Of a DNA stretch of 64,000 nucleotides, positions 1 through 9,280 are shown piece after piece. Position 1 is the first letter of the stretch. The number at the start of each line of letters is the position of its first letter. Under the pieces are notes generated by a model. The model searched no databases and had not been told where the DNA came from. It saw only the letters and a list, made by a program, of their open reading frames with translations. The DNA comes from Hyphomonadaceae bacterium (GTDB taxonomy: Bacteria > Pseudomonadota > Alphaproteobacteria > Caulobacterales > Aquidulcibacteraceae). The position numbers and the translations under genes are program-made. The DNA lies in contig JALHQO010000007.1 in the NCBI GenBank assembly GCA_022841905.1, forward strand, positions 62,001 to 126,000. Reading direction: 5' to 3'.

Positions 1-879
1 GGTGAATTGATTTTGTTCGAACGAATTCTCGGCGGTGGAGGTGCGCGAGGACTCCAACACCCCGTCTTCGAAGAATTCGGACGTTTGATCGATTGAGGTT
101 GTGTGATTGCCGAAATCGAAGGCGGCGGTCAGGCGGCGCTGATCGTTGGGGCGGTAGCCGGCTTGCAGTCGGCTAGCGTACCAGCCTTCCCAGTTCACAT
201 CGCGCAGGCCTTCTTCTGTCAGCAGCGGCCCTGCGGGCAAATCCTGTCGCTCACGCAGCAGGTCTTGCTCTTGGCCGCCGGAGTAGGTCCCGATTTGGCC
301 GCTTAACGACCAGGGCCCGCGCGACCAGCTTGGCGATATGCCGACATGGGAGCCGCCGAGCGAATCTCCGCTCAGTTGCAGCGAGCCGTTGAAGCCGCCA
401 TCGACACGCTGACGTGTAATGATGTTGATGATGCCGCCCGAAGCGTCGGCGGAATATTGCGCCGACGGGTTGGTGATCACCTCGATGCGCTCGACGTCGC
501 TGCCCGGGATGCCGCGCAGAACTTGTTCAAGACTGGCGCCCGGCACGGGCTGGCCGTTGATCTGGATGACGACGTTCGATGCGCCGAGCAGCGTGATGTC
601 GCCCGAGGGCGCGACGCTGACCGATGGAATGCGGCCCAGCACGTCGAACATGTTTGTGCTTTGGGCGGTGGCGTCGTCGCGCAGCGTATAGGTGCGCCGA
701 TCAATGCGCACTTCGTCGCCGCGTGGCGCGAGCACGACGATCTCGTTGCTGCCGTCGTCCTCCTCAGACTCGGCCTCGGCCGGCGCTGGCGGCGGCGTTT
801 GCTGCGCATGCGCTGCGCCTCCCGCCAGCAAAGCGGCGGAGGCCGAAACGAGCCAAGTCAGACGATATGATTTCCCCAT
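1..879 (-). CDS. TonB-dependent outer-membrane receptor, N-terminal part (runs off the window)
   Basis: The first 293 codons of a TonB-dependent receptor are read on the minus strand from an ATG at 879; the rest lies left of the window. A signal peptide (about residues 1-26, ending AAHAQ) is followed by an acidic linker and a plug domain (about 45-150). The plug shows DVLGRIPSVSV, VVIQINGQPVPG and VERIEVITNPSAQYS, then GGIINIITRQ, the usual end of a plug. The remainder is the start of an alternating beta-barrel. This is the OMP_b-brl_3-like type of receptor, which takes up siderophores, vitamins or oligosaccharides; the ligand cannot be deduced. No substrate gene lies next to it. Confidence 0.92.
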   Translation of the reverse strand, partial: MGKSYRLTWLVSASAALLAGGAAHAQQTPPPAPAEAESEEDDGSNEIVVLAPRGDEVRIDRRTYTLRDDATAQSTNMFDVLGRIPSVSVAPSGDITLLGASNVVIQINGQPVPGASLEQVLRGIPGSDVERIEVITNPSAQYSADASGGIINIITRQRVDGGFNGSLQLSGDSLGGSHVGISPSWSRGPWSLSGQIGTYSGGQEQDLLRERQDLPAGPLLTEEGLRDVNWEGWYASRLQAGYRPNDQRRLTAAFDFGNHTTSIDQTSEFFEDGVLESSRTSTAENSFEQNQFT

Positions 880-963
880 GCGCCGGTCATGTCGGAGTTC
901 GCCGACGCGCACAATCGCGCCTCTGCGAACCGACTGCCGGGCACGGCGAACAGCGCTTAAATG

Positions 964-1344
964 TCAGTCGAAAATGTCGAACAGGTCGAAACCGCCACGA
1001 CGCCGCCGGCGGCCGTCTTGGGCATATTCGCCGCGCTCGCCCTGCTCACCGCGTTCTCCCCGTTCACCGCGCTCGCCATAGCCGTAGCCCTGGTCTTGCG
1101 GCGGGCGCTGTTGTTGCGGCGGCTGCGGGGGATGGCTGCGGCGGTAGGCGTCGGGGTCCTGGTAGAATTGGTTGCGGTCCTGCTCGAAGGCGGTGCGCTC
1201 GTCGCGGGCGCCGGAAATGATCTTTTCGAGTTCCCCACGGTCGAGCCACACGCCGCGGCAGGTCGGGCACATGTCGAAAGCGACATCATTGCGTTTCACC
1301 TCGGTCATTGAGGCGCTGCAGTTGGGGCACATCAATAGCGGCAT
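964..1344 (-). CDS. zf-TFIIB-type zinc-ribbon protein with a GER repeat
   Basis: A 126-residue protein starts at an ATG preceded by GGAGGAG. Its N-terminus carries a zinc ribbon with two Cys pairs (CPNC near residue 6 and CPTCRGVWLDRGELEKI near residue 26), the signature of the zf-TFIIB family of small bacterial proteins whose role is mostly unknown. A Pro/Gln-rich linker follows, then a tandem GER/GEQ tract (about 91-105), an Arg cluster and an acidic end FDLFDIFD. The family is known for the ribbon only; the tail is low-complexity and probably disordered. It stands alone between the receptor gene and divergent aatA. I infer a nucleic-acid or protein binding role only weakly. Confidence 0.85.
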   Translation of the reverse strand: MPLLMCPNCSASMTEVKRNDVAFDMCPTCRGVWLDRGELEKIISGARDERTAFEQDRNQFYQDPDAYRRSHPPQPPQQQRPPQDQGYGYGERGERGERGEQGERGEYAQDGRRRRRGGFDLFDIFD

Positions 1345-1423
1345 GGGGGCTCCTCCGTTTCCGGGGGATATAGGGGCGCTTCGCGGCCAGGCAAAAAGGG
1401 CGATGTGACGCGGGTTGCCCTAA

Positions 1424-2659
<1,236 letters not shown>

Positions 2660-2666
2660 ACGAGTT

Positions 2667-2695
2667 GGTCCCGGCTTCGGGAGAAAGCCGGGACC
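2667..2695 (+). terminator. Rho-independent terminator of aatA
   Basis: A perfect 11-bp stem (2667-2677 with 2685-2695, arm GGTCCCGGCTT) encloses a 7-nt loop starting 8 nt after the aatA stop, and is followed by ATTCTGTTT. A second 9-bp hairpin lies just behind it (2705-2713 with 2725-2733), between this terminator and the convergent small gene, so the pair may stop transcription from both sides. Confidence 0.8.
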
Positions 2696-2746
2696 ATTCT
2701 GTTTCGAAGCGGCGGCAGGCAATAGCCGCTTCGGGGGCAGAGCGTG

Positions 2747-2866
2747 TTACGAGACGATCGCGGCAGCTTGCAGCAACGTCGCCATGGCGACGGGTGCGAA
2801 CAGCACGACAGCGGCTGCGATGGCGGCGATTTTGTGCGCGGCGGTGATTGCGTTCAGTTTGGTCAT
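2747..2866 (-). CDS. Tiny exported peptide, 39 aa, paralogue of the 3070-3162 gene
   Basis: A 39-codon frame from an ATG at 2866 has a good Shine-Dalgarno (AGGGGA, about 8 nt upstream) and a TAA stop. The product has a short basic start (MTKLNAITAAHK), a hydrophobic run (IAAIAAAVVLFAPVAMA) and the tail TLLQAAAIVS. An A-M-A site after residue 29 fits signal peptidase I, which would release a decapeptide. The neighbouring 30-codon gene shares LFAPVAxATLxQAAxIVx. Function unknown; it could be an exported peptide or a single-pass small membrane protein. The homology between the two and the ribosome binding sites are what support a real gene. Confidence 0.68.
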   Translation of the reverse strand: MTKLNAITAAHKIAAIAAAVVLFAPVAMATLLQAAAIVS

Positions 2867-3006
2867 CTCGGTTTCCCCTGAAGGTTAGCGTCCGTTTGAC
2901 TATGAGATGCCGCGGCCTTCGGGCTTGGATGCGCGCTGCGTGATTTTTCGTGCATGAGATGTTTGCAATTTTGCAGACGCCGCACGCTGACAATCGCGCA
3001 AAGGAA

Positions 3007-3037
3007 AAGCCGCGGACCTGGTGAGGGTCCGCGGCTT
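3007..3037 (-). terminator. Rho-independent terminator of the 30-aa peptide gene
   Basis: A perfect 12-bp stem (3007-3018 with 3026-3037, arm AAGCCGCGGACC) has a 7-nt loop. Read on the minus strand it is followed by TTCC after the closing CTT, so the run reads CTTTTCC. It lies 32 nt behind the stop of the 3070-3162 gene and separates it from the paralogue at 2747-2866. Each peptide gene is therefore probably transcribed on its own. Confidence 0.82.
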
Positions 3038-3069
3038 CCTAGTCGATCGTCGCGGGCGGGTTTGGGGGA

Positions 3070-3162
3070 TCAGGCGACGATCAAAGCGGCTTGGTTCAAC
3101 GTGGCGAACGCGACGGGCGCGAACAGAGCCAGCGCTGCGGCGAGGCAAAGAAACTTGGACAT
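3070..3162 (-). CDS. Tiny exported peptide, 30 aa, paralogue of the 2747-2866 gene
   Basis: A 30-codon frame starts at an ATG at 3162 preceded by AAGAGGAG and ends with TGA. The product is MSKFLC, a hydrophobic stretch (LAAALALFAPVAFA) and the tail TLNQAALIVA. An A-F-A site after residue 20 fits signal peptidase I and would leave a ten-residue peptide almost the same as that of the neighbouring paralogue (TLLQAAAIVS). A dedicated terminator follows. No processing or export gene that is obviously linked lies beside it. Function unknown; a small membrane protein is the main alternative to a released peptide. Confidence 0.7.
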   Translation of the reverse strand: MSKFLCLAAALALFAPVAFATLNQAALIVA

Positions 3163-3273
3163 TGGCTGGCTCCTCTTGTTGGCGTTGCGTGTCTGAACTC
3201 TTGATGCAGTGAAGCTAGCGATTAGATGCAGGGGGCGATGTGACCCCCGACACACCCCGGTTTTGCCCGGGCT

Positions 3274-3304
3274 TGGGCCCCGCCGGGGATCGTGGCGGGG
3301 CCCA
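3274..3304 (-). terminator. Hairpin behind the EF-hand gene, probable terminator
   Basis: An 11-bp stem (3274-3284 with 3294-3304, arm TGGGCCCCGCC) with a 9-nt loop begins 12 nt behind the stop of the EF-hand gene. It lacks a proper U-run on the minus strand (AAGCCCGGGCAAAACC follows), so it may act with Rho or as an RNA 3-prime end stabiliser. The 3163-3273 stretch beyond it holds no gene that I can see. Confidence 0.5.
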
Positions 3305-3316
3305 GCGCCGAACCGC

Positions 3317-4021
3317 CTAGTGGCGGCGCGGCGGCTCAGGAGCGGCAGGCGCGACAGGCGGTTGGGGCGGCGCGGGCGGGGCCGGCGCGCGGATGCGGCC
3401 GTCGCCATTGGCGTCGTGGGCGTCGAACAGGCGCAGGTGCTGGGCGCGGAATTCTTCGCGGGAGAGGGCGCCGTCGCCATTGAGATCGGCTTCGCTTTCG
3501 TCGCCGAGCATCATCATGAACATCGGCGCCGGCGGGACGGGCGGTACCGGCGGCACGGGCGGGATTGGAGCGATGCGATCGCCGTCGCGCTCGACCCATT
3601 CGCCGCCACCGCCGCCACGGCGGATAATGACCTGGCGGTCCTCGCTGCTGCTCGAGCCGTCGGGGCTGCGGCAGATCACGGTGATGCGGCGCTCATTGCC
3701 TTCACCTGACTCTGTGCGGGTGCAGTTGTCGCCATGCGCTTGTGGCGCAGCGCCTGGGCCAACGTGGACGGTAACGTCGTGCTCGAAATGCGGACGGTCC
3801 TCGCTGGTGAGGCGGCCGTCATCATTGCTGTCCAGTTCATCGAACAAGCGGTCGGCGCCGGCGCGCGACTCGTCGCGCGACATCCAGCCATCGCCATTCG
3901 TGTCCATCGCGACGTGGCCGCCATGGCGGATGACGATGCGGTGTTCTTCGTTTTGTTGGGCAGAGGCCGCCATCGTGGTCAACGCCACGGCGGCCGCACC
4001 CAGGGTGAGCGCCAGTCTCAT
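3317..4021 (-). CDS. Periplasmic EF-hand calcium-binding protein with proline-rich segment
   Basis: A 234-residue exported protein starts at an ATG preceded by AAGGAG. The signal peptide ends ASA-QQ at residue 21. EF-hand loops are seen at 40-51 (DTNGDGWMSRDE), 64-75 (DSNDDGRLTSED) and 179-190 (DLNGDGALSREE). A fourth at 203 (DANGDGRI) lacks the position-12 acid and is probably degenerate. Between the pairs sits a two-Cys region (Cys100, Cys117), then VIIRRG and a Pro-rich tract (about 150-168). The C-terminus is Pro/Ala-rich. It is divergent from the response-regulator/kinase pair, and its Pro-rich segment resembles one in that kinase, so a functional link is inferred. Confidence 0.87.
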   Translation of the reverse strand: MRLALTLGAAAVALTTMAASAQQNEEHRIVIRHGGHVAMDTNGDGWMSRDESRAGADRLFDELDSNDDGRLTSEDRPHFEHDVTVHVGPGAAPQAHGDNCTRTESGEGNERRITVICRSPDGSSSSEDRQVIIRRGGGGGEWVERDGDRIAPIPPVPPVPPVPPAPMFMMMLGDESEADLNGDGALSREEFRAQHLRLFDAHDANGDGRIRAPAPPAPPQPPVAPAAPEPPRRH

Positions 4022-4192
4022 GATTAACTCCTTCAAGCGCCCAAAGCAGGCCTTGTGTGGGGCGGACCATGAGGGGGCTTCGTTGCGGGCGTACGTCAAA
4101 GCTTGAAACACTGCCGCAACAGAGCCCCCGTATTGCTCCTGCCCCTTGCGGCGGGGATTTGCCGTGGAAAGGGGCCCACGGGTCGCGATAGA

Positions 4193-4915
4193 ATGGCGCT
4201 CATGTCCGAACCAGCCCAGCCGCTGCGCGTGCTCATCGTCGATGACGATGCGGCCATCCGCGACGGGCTCGTTGAGGTGTTCGAGCGCGCGGGCTTCGCG
4301 GCCTATGCCGCCGGCGATGTACCGGCCATGGAGAGGGCGCTGGCGACCAGGGGCGCGGACCTGATCGTGCTCGATCTGATGATGCCGGGCGAGGACGGCC
4401 TGTCGGCGTGCAAGCGGCTTTCCGGCAAGGGCCGCCCACCGATCATCATGCTCTCCGCCTTGGGCGATGATGCCGACCGTATCGTGGGCCTGGAAATCGG
4501 CGCGGATGATTATCTGGCCAAGCCCTGCAATCCGCGCGAACTGGTTGCGCGCGCACGCGCCGTATTGCGGCGCCAGCGCGATGCCGACAGCGCCCCGCCC
4601 GGCGAATCCATTCGCTTCGCCGGCTTCAAACTCGACATTGCACGACGCGAACTGATCGATCCGGATGACGTGGTGATCCCGATGTCGGCGGGCGAGTTTC
4701 GTTTGCTGCGCGCGTTCGTGGAGCGGCCGCAGCGCGTGCTGTCGCGCGAGCAATTGCTTGATTACGCGTTCGACAATGACGGCGACGTGTTCGATCGCGC
4801 CGTTGACGTGCAGGTGAGTCGCTTGCGCAAGAAGCTCGAAACGCCGGGCGGCATCGAGATCATCCGCACCGTGCGCGGGGAGGGTTATCTCTTCGCGGTG
4901 AAGCCCATTCCATAA
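4193..4915 (+). CDS. OmpR/PhoB-family response regulator
   Basis: A receiver domain (RVLIVDDDAA with the acidic pair; phospho-acceptor Asp in DLIVLDLMMPGEDG; Thr/Ser position in IIMLSALG; Lys in YLAKPCNP) is followed by an OmpR-type winged helix (LIDPDDVVIPMSAGEFRLL, RAVDVQVSRLRKKLE, IRTVRGEGYLF). About 240 residues, normal for the family. Starts at 4193 and 4202 are both possible; neither has a clear Shine-Dalgarno. The stop overlaps the kinase start by one base (TAATG), so the two are translationally coupled. The likely target is unknown; the divergent EF-hand gene is the obvious candidate. Confidence 0.93.
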   Translation: MALMSEPAQPLRVLIVDDDAAIRDGLVEVFERAGFAAYAAGDVPAMERALATRGADLIVLDLMMPGEDGLSACKRLSGKGRPPIIMLSALGDDADRIVGLEIGADDYLAKPCNPRELVARARAVLRRQRDADSAPPGESIRFAGFKLDIARRELIDPDDVVIPMSAGEFRLLRAFVERPQRVLSREQLLDYAFDNDGDVFDRAVDVQVSRLRKKLETPGGIEIIRTVRGEGYLFAVKPIP

Positions 4916-6486
4916 TGGCCTCGACGCGGTCCTCTCGCGGCTGGCCGATTGCGGCCTATCTCGGCGCGCTAGTTGCGTTGGCGCTTTCGGCGGCGTTCGT
5001 CGCTGTGGTGGCGATCGTCATTTGGCTGCCGCCGCGGCCGCCGGATGTTGTGCGCGCCGATGTGACCGCGGCCCGCTTTCAGGCGGGCTATCATCACATG
5101 GTCGCGCTCGGCCGCACCCTGCCGGACGGCGCGATCCGCTGGCGCGTCCAAAACACGCCGCCGCGCCTGCTGGACTTGCCGTCATTGCGCGAGACGCGTG
5201 AGAGCTTGGCTGAGCAGCTCGACCTTGACGTCGATAATGTGCGCATCGCCGCGCAAGTGACGCGGAGCGACGTTTTTGTTTTTCGCGTGCGCGATCTTGA
5301 GGGCGATCTCGGCCGGCACAGGCGGGAAATCACGATCAACGGCGACCGCATCGTGCAAGAGCGGCATACCGAGCATGAGCAGATCGAAATTCAGCCGCCG
5401 TCCGCGCCCGGCGCCGCCCCGCAAGCGCCGGCTGTGCCCCGCGCGCCGGACGTTGTGATCCGTCGCGGCGCTGAGGGCGTGACGATCGCGCCGACCCCGC
5501 CGGTAGCCCCCGTTCCGCCTGTGCCGCCAGCGCCGATATTCGCGCCAGCGCCGCCTGGTGTTGTGCTGCTTTCGGGCTTCCAGCTTGGCGCGCAACTACC
5601 GGACGGGCGCTGGCTCATCATGGAGCAGGGGCGCAATTGGGAAGAGATCAGCTGGATCGGCACCGCCATGCTGATCATTGGAGGCACGCTCACCGTGTTG
5701 ACGTTGCTCGCCGCGCTGTTCGCACGGCGGCTAACACGCCCGATCCGAAACTTCTCCGACGCCGTGCAAGCCGTTGGCGTTGATCCGCAAAACGAGCCTG
5801 TGCGTGAGGAAGGGCCGCGCGAACTGCGCGGTGCGGCGCGTGCAGTGAACACGATGCAGGCGCGCTTGCGCGCGCTGATCGCGGATCGCACCAAAACGCT
5901 GGCTGCGGTGGCGCACGATATGCGCACGCCGCTGATGCGCTTGCGCTTGGTTGCTGAAAACGCCGCGCCAGAGCAGCGCGCCAAGATGGCCAAGGAAATC
6001 GAAGAGGTCGAAGCCCTGGTCGCCAGCTTCATCGCCTTCGCCCGCGACGATCCTGCCGAAGAAGCGCGCGTGCGGCTTGATCTGAGTGCGCTGCTGCAAA
6101 GCATCGCCGACGATCAGGCCGAGGCGGGGCGCGATGTAACCTTTGCCGCTGGCGAACGCGTGGTGATAACCGGGCAATCGCTTGGCCTGAAGCGACTGTT
6201 CGTCAACCTCGTCGAGAACGCGCTGAAGTATGGCGCGCGCGCGCGCATCGGACTCAAGCGCGAAGATGGCCTGGTGGTGATCGATGTCGCCGACGATGGG
6301 CCCGGAATACCAGCGGATCAGCGCGAAGCGGTGTTCGAACCGTTCGTGCGTCTCAATGATGAAGGCACGCGTGGCGCCGGCTTAGGGCTAGCGGCGGCGC
6401 GTTCGATTGCACGGGCGCATGGCGGCGACGTAGTGATCGCGGAGGGTGAAGGCGGCGCGTTATTGCGGGTGACGCTGCCGGGCTGA
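4915..6486 (+). CDS. EnvZ-type membrane sensor histidine kinase
   Basis: A 523-residue kinase. TM1 is about 13-38; a periplasmic domain of about 205 residues ends in a Pro/Ala-rich tract (about 160-214); TM2 is about 247-269; HAMP about 270-322; H-box AAVAHDMRTPLMRLRL with His334; N-box VNLVENALKYG at 430-440; G1 box DVADDGPGIP; and G2 GAGLGLAAA. All catalytic motifs are intact. It follows the regulator gene with a one-base overlap. The periplasmic segment 180-209 (VVIRRGAEGVTIAP, then PPVPPAPIF) resembles residues 131-168 of the divergent EF-hand protein, which suggests they sense or bind the same partner, perhaps calcium-dependent; this is inference. Confidence 0.93.
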   Translation: MASTRSSRGWPIAAYLGALVALALSAAFVAVVAIVIWLPPRPPDVVRADVTAARFQAGYHHMVALGRTLPDGAIRWRVQNTPPRLLDLPSLRETRESLAEQLDLDVDNVRIAAQVTRSDVFVFRVRDLEGDLGRHRREITINGDRIVQERHTEHEQIEIQPPSAPGAAPQAPAVPRAPDVVIRRGAEGVTIAPTPPVAPVPPVPPAPIFAPAPPGVVLLSGFQLGAQLPDGRWLIMEQGRNWEEISWIGTAMLIIGGTLTVLTLLAALFARRLTRPIRNFSDAVQAVGVDPQNEPVREEGPRELRGAARAVNTMQARLRALIADRTKTLAAVAHDMRTPLMRLRLVAENAAPEQRAKMAKEIEEVEALVASFIAFARDDPAEEARVRLDLSALLQSIADDQAEAGRDVTFAAGERVVITGQSLGLKRLFVNLVENALKYGARARIGLKREDGLVVIDVADDGPGIPADQREAVFEPFVRLNDEGTRGAGLGLAAARSIARAHGGDVVIAEGEGGALLRVTLPG

Positions 6487-6487
6487 G

Positions 6488-7180
6488 CTACTCGCTGCCT
6501 CTGAACCGCCCGTCGCCTTCTTCAGTGACAAGCACGACGTTTGGGTTTTCTGGAGCTTGGTCTTCGAACAGGCCGATATCCAAGTCCGCTTGCGGTTCGG
6601 CGCCGCGTAACGGGGCGGCCACGCGCTCGGCGAGTTCGATGCGTTCGACGGGGGCGAGCGGCGCGGCGATGCCGGGTGCGTGCATCGGGCGCCAGAAATG
6701 AACGGCGAGCGCGAACCTGCCTTCGCGCTCGACGATCTCACCCAAGCCGCTGCGCACCATCGCGCCCCAGCGTTTCATCAGCTGCTTGTGATCGGCGTAG
6801 AGTTTCGGCAGCACTTCGCGCGCCAACTCGGCCGGCGTCTGCAACAGCGCGCGCGCTTCCTCGGGTGTGCGCGCATGACCGAGCGGTTTCTTGACCGCCG
6901 CTTCGCCGGTGCGTGCAACCGGCGCGGGCGGGGCGGGGCGCCAGTAGCGCATGCTGACGCGCCAGCCGTCGCGCCAGATCAGTTCGTAGAGCCCGGTTCC
7001 ATAAAGTTCAGGGACGGCGATCTCCGCCTCCGCCGGCGTTTCGAACCGATCCGGCAGTTCCTCGACGGCGAGGAATACCGGCCCGCCGGCGAGGGTTGTG
7101 GCCTCGTCTTCGGTGCGCGCGCGCGGCGCGTTGGGATCGCGCGCCGCGGCCAAGTTCGCCGCTAGGGGGAAAATGCTCAT
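6488..7180 (-). CDS. Conserved-looking hypothetical protein, 230 aa
   Basis: I do not recognise this protein. It has no signal peptide or membrane segment. Two Trp-rich stretches (YELIWRDGWRVSMRYWRP near 78-95 and FALAVHFWRPMHAP near 158-171) read like a duplicated beta unit. They are separated by an alpha-helical section with the TPEEARALLQTPAELARE pattern. Codon use is like that of its neighbours, and it ends one base from the convergent kinase gene, which supports a real gene. It is divergent from the subtilase gene. Cytoplasmic location is likely; function unknown. Confidence 0.7.
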   Translation of the reverse strand: MSIFPLAANLAAARDPNAPRARTEDEATTLAGGPVFLAVEELPDRFETPAEAEIAVPELYGTGLYELIWRDGWRVSMRYWRPAPPAPVARTGEAAVKKPLGHARTPEEARALLQTPAELAREVLPKLYADHKQLMKRWGAMVRSGLGEIVEREGRFALAVHFWRPMHAPGIAAPLAPVERIELAERVAAPLRGAEPQADLDIGLFEDQAPENPNVVLVTEEGDGRFRGSE

Positions 7181-7286
7181 TGCGCGGCGTTACTCGCCTT
7201 CTCCACGGCCCGGCGGCGACATTGCCTTGTCATCGGAGGGGGCCAAGCTAGGGTCACTTTCCGCGAAAAAGTCAGGGGAGCCAAGC

Positions 7287-9275
7287 ATGTCGCATCGCCG
7301 CTGGAGTCTGATTGCGTTGGCGTTGGCGCCTCTTTTGGCGCTGGGCGCATGCGATCAGCTGGGCGGCGTCTGGGAACGCATGCGTGGCGGCGCTGAAGAA
7401 GGCCCCGGGCCGGTGCAGCTCGACACCGTGCCGCTCGAAGCACGTGCGCTGTCGGGCTCTGTGCAGCCGCAAGATCAGATCGCGGAGCTTTTGGCGCCGG
7501 AACCGGTGATGATCGCGCCGGGTGAGATCCTGGTTGGCGCCCGCGTCGAAGCGGAACTGGCTGAAACCGCGACCGAGATGGGGCTCGCCAGTAACTTCGT
7601 GCGCTCGCTGCGTGCGCAGGGTTTGGATGCCATCGAGGATCTGCCGGAGAATGTGATCCAGCAAGTGCGTCAGCGCGCTGAAGAGGAAGCCTCGGAAACG
7701 GCGCGCGGCGCGGCGCGCGATGTGTTGGGGCGGCTTGGCATTCAAGGCGAGATTGTCGTGCGCCCGGGCGGTGTGGTGACGGTTAGCCTCGCAAGCGTTG
7801 GCGCAAGCCCGACATCGCTGCGTATGGGCCAGCAAGCTGGCGAGGCGGCAACGCAAGAGGCGCCGCCGGCCGCGATCGAATGGAACGCAAGCGACCGCTG
7901 CCCGCGTATCGTGACGCAAGGCCAGCTTGAGAACGATCTCGCGCTTGCAACGCGTTGCGCCATTCAACGACTGACAGCCTCCGGTGATTTTGAATATGTC
8001 GAGCCGAATTACATTGCTGATGCCGGCTGGGACCGGCGCCCCGCACCGCGTCCAGCGCCGCCGCCGACAACGACGCCGCAACAGCCGGGCACGACACCAA
8101 CCACGCCGCCGCCAGCGCGCGTTGGCGGTTTGCCCAACGATCCGCTCTACGCGCTGCAGTGGCATTATCGGCCGCGCGGCGCGGGTGCGGGACAATCGCC
8201 CGGCGGCGCCGGCTTTGCGTCCTTCTGGGAAGCGGCGCAAATTGGCTCGCGCACCGTGCGCGTGGCCGTGCTCGATACCGGCCTTGATCTCACACACCCC
8301 GATATTCGCGGCTCGCAAAACGTCACCGGCGGCATCGACCTGATCAACAATCCCGAACGCAGCGGCGACGGCGATGGCGTTGACGCCGATGCGCAAGATG
8401 CGGGCGATCGCTGCGGCGCGCAGACAGAAGATTCGTATCACGGCACGCACGTCGCCGGCACGATTGGCGCGGCGTCGACGAACGATCGCGTCGGTGTTGC
8501 CGGCGGGGCGTGGGACGTCACCGTGATTCCGGTGCGCGTGCTCGGGCGTTGCGGCGGCGAACTGGCCGACATCGTCTCCGGCATTCGCTGGGCGGCGGGC
8601 ATTGCGCCGGCGGTGAATGCTGCGGGTCAGCAGATCGTGAACCGTACGCAAGCCGACATCATCAATATGAGCTTGTCGATCCAAGCGCCGTGCCCTGCGT
8701 CGCTACAGTCGGCGATCGATGCGGCGGTCGCGCGCAACGTCATTGTCGTGGTCGCGGCGGGTAATAAGGCAAACCAGGCTTCGCTCTACGCCCCCGCCAA
8801 CTGCAACAACGTGCTCGTCGTCGGCGCAAGCGACGCGCGGGGCGGCCTCTCATTCTACTCGAACTTCGGCCCGCAGATTGATCTGCTCGCGCCAGGTGGC
8901 GACGTGTTCGCCGATAGCGACAATGATGGGCGCCCCGATGGCGTGCTCTCGACACGCGCGACGACGGCGGGCTGCTACGATCCGGCCAACTCAACCTCGA
9001 CCGAGCGTTGCTATTACTCCTTCCTGCAAGGCACCTCGATGGCCACGCCACACGTCTCGGCGGCGCTGGCTTTGCTGGCGTCGCAGTCGGGTCTGCGTGG
9101 GCGTCAGCTTGAGGATGCGTTGATGACGCGAGCAATCGCGCCGCATGGGGCGGAGTATGGCCAGATCGAATGCGCGCGCTCGCGCTATGCGACGCCGATC
9201 GCGGCTGGTTCGCCAACCTGCGCGAGACCGAGCGGACGCGGTATGCTCGATCTCTCACGCGCATTGGGAGGGTAG
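7287..9275 (+). CDS. S8 (subtilisin-like) serine peptidase lipoprotein
   Basis: The start at 7287 is chosen for AGGGGAG 8 nt upstream and the lipobox that follows (LALGAC, Cys22). Mature residues 23-250 form a long prodomain-like region with a C-terminal I9-like end (residues 224-242, ending FEYVEPNY). A Pro/Thr-rich linker (250-277) leads to the peptidase domain with Asp330 (AVLDTGLD), His385 (YHGTHVAGT), oxyanion Asn493 and Ser584 (QGTSMATPHV). Several extra Cys suggest disulfides, fitting an exported lipid-anchored enzyme. The next gene starts 5 nt later and resembles a propeptide, so the two are probably co-translated. Confidence 0.92.
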   Translation: MSHRRWSLIALALAPLLALGACDQLGGVWERMRGGAEEGPGPVQLDTVPLEARALSGSVQPQDQIAELLAPEPVMIAPGEILVGARVEAELAETATEMGLASNFVRSLRAQGLDAIEDLPENVIQQVRQRAEEEASETARGAARDVLGRLGIQGEIVVRPGGVVTVSLASVGASPTSLRMGQQAGEAATQEAPPAAIEWNASDRCPRIVTQGQLENDLALATRCAIQRLTASGDFEYVEPNYIADAGWDRRPAPRPAPPPTTTPQQPGTTPTTPPPARVGGLPNDPLYALQWHYRPRGAGAGQSPGGAGFASFWEAAQIGSRTVRVAVLDTGLDLTHPDIRGSQNVTGGIDLINNPERSGDGDGVDADAQDAGDRCGAQTEDSYHGTHVAGTIGAASTNDRVGVAGGAWDVTVIPVRVLGRCGGELADIVSGIRWAAGIAPAVNAAGQQIVNRTQADIINMSLSIQAPCPASLQSAIDAAVARNVIVVVAAGNKANQASLYAPANCNNVLVVGASDARGGLSFYSNFGPQIDLLAPGGDVFADSDNDGRPDGVLSTRATTAGCYDPANSTSTERCYYSFLQGTSMATPHVSAALALLASQSGLRGRQLEDALMTRAIAPHGAEYGQIECARSRYATPIAAGSPTCARPSGRGMLDLSRALGG

Positions 9276-9280
9276 CGACA

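Noticed and set aside
1055-1079. Tandem GER codons as a possible CRISPR-like or microsatellite repeat.
   Set aside because: It is a short coding repeat inside the zinc-ribbon gene, with no spacers.
3163-3316. GC-rich gap with several short palindromes.
   Set aside because: Apart from the 11-bp hairpin already listed, the others are short runs of C and G with no terminator tail and no reading frame with a ribosome site.
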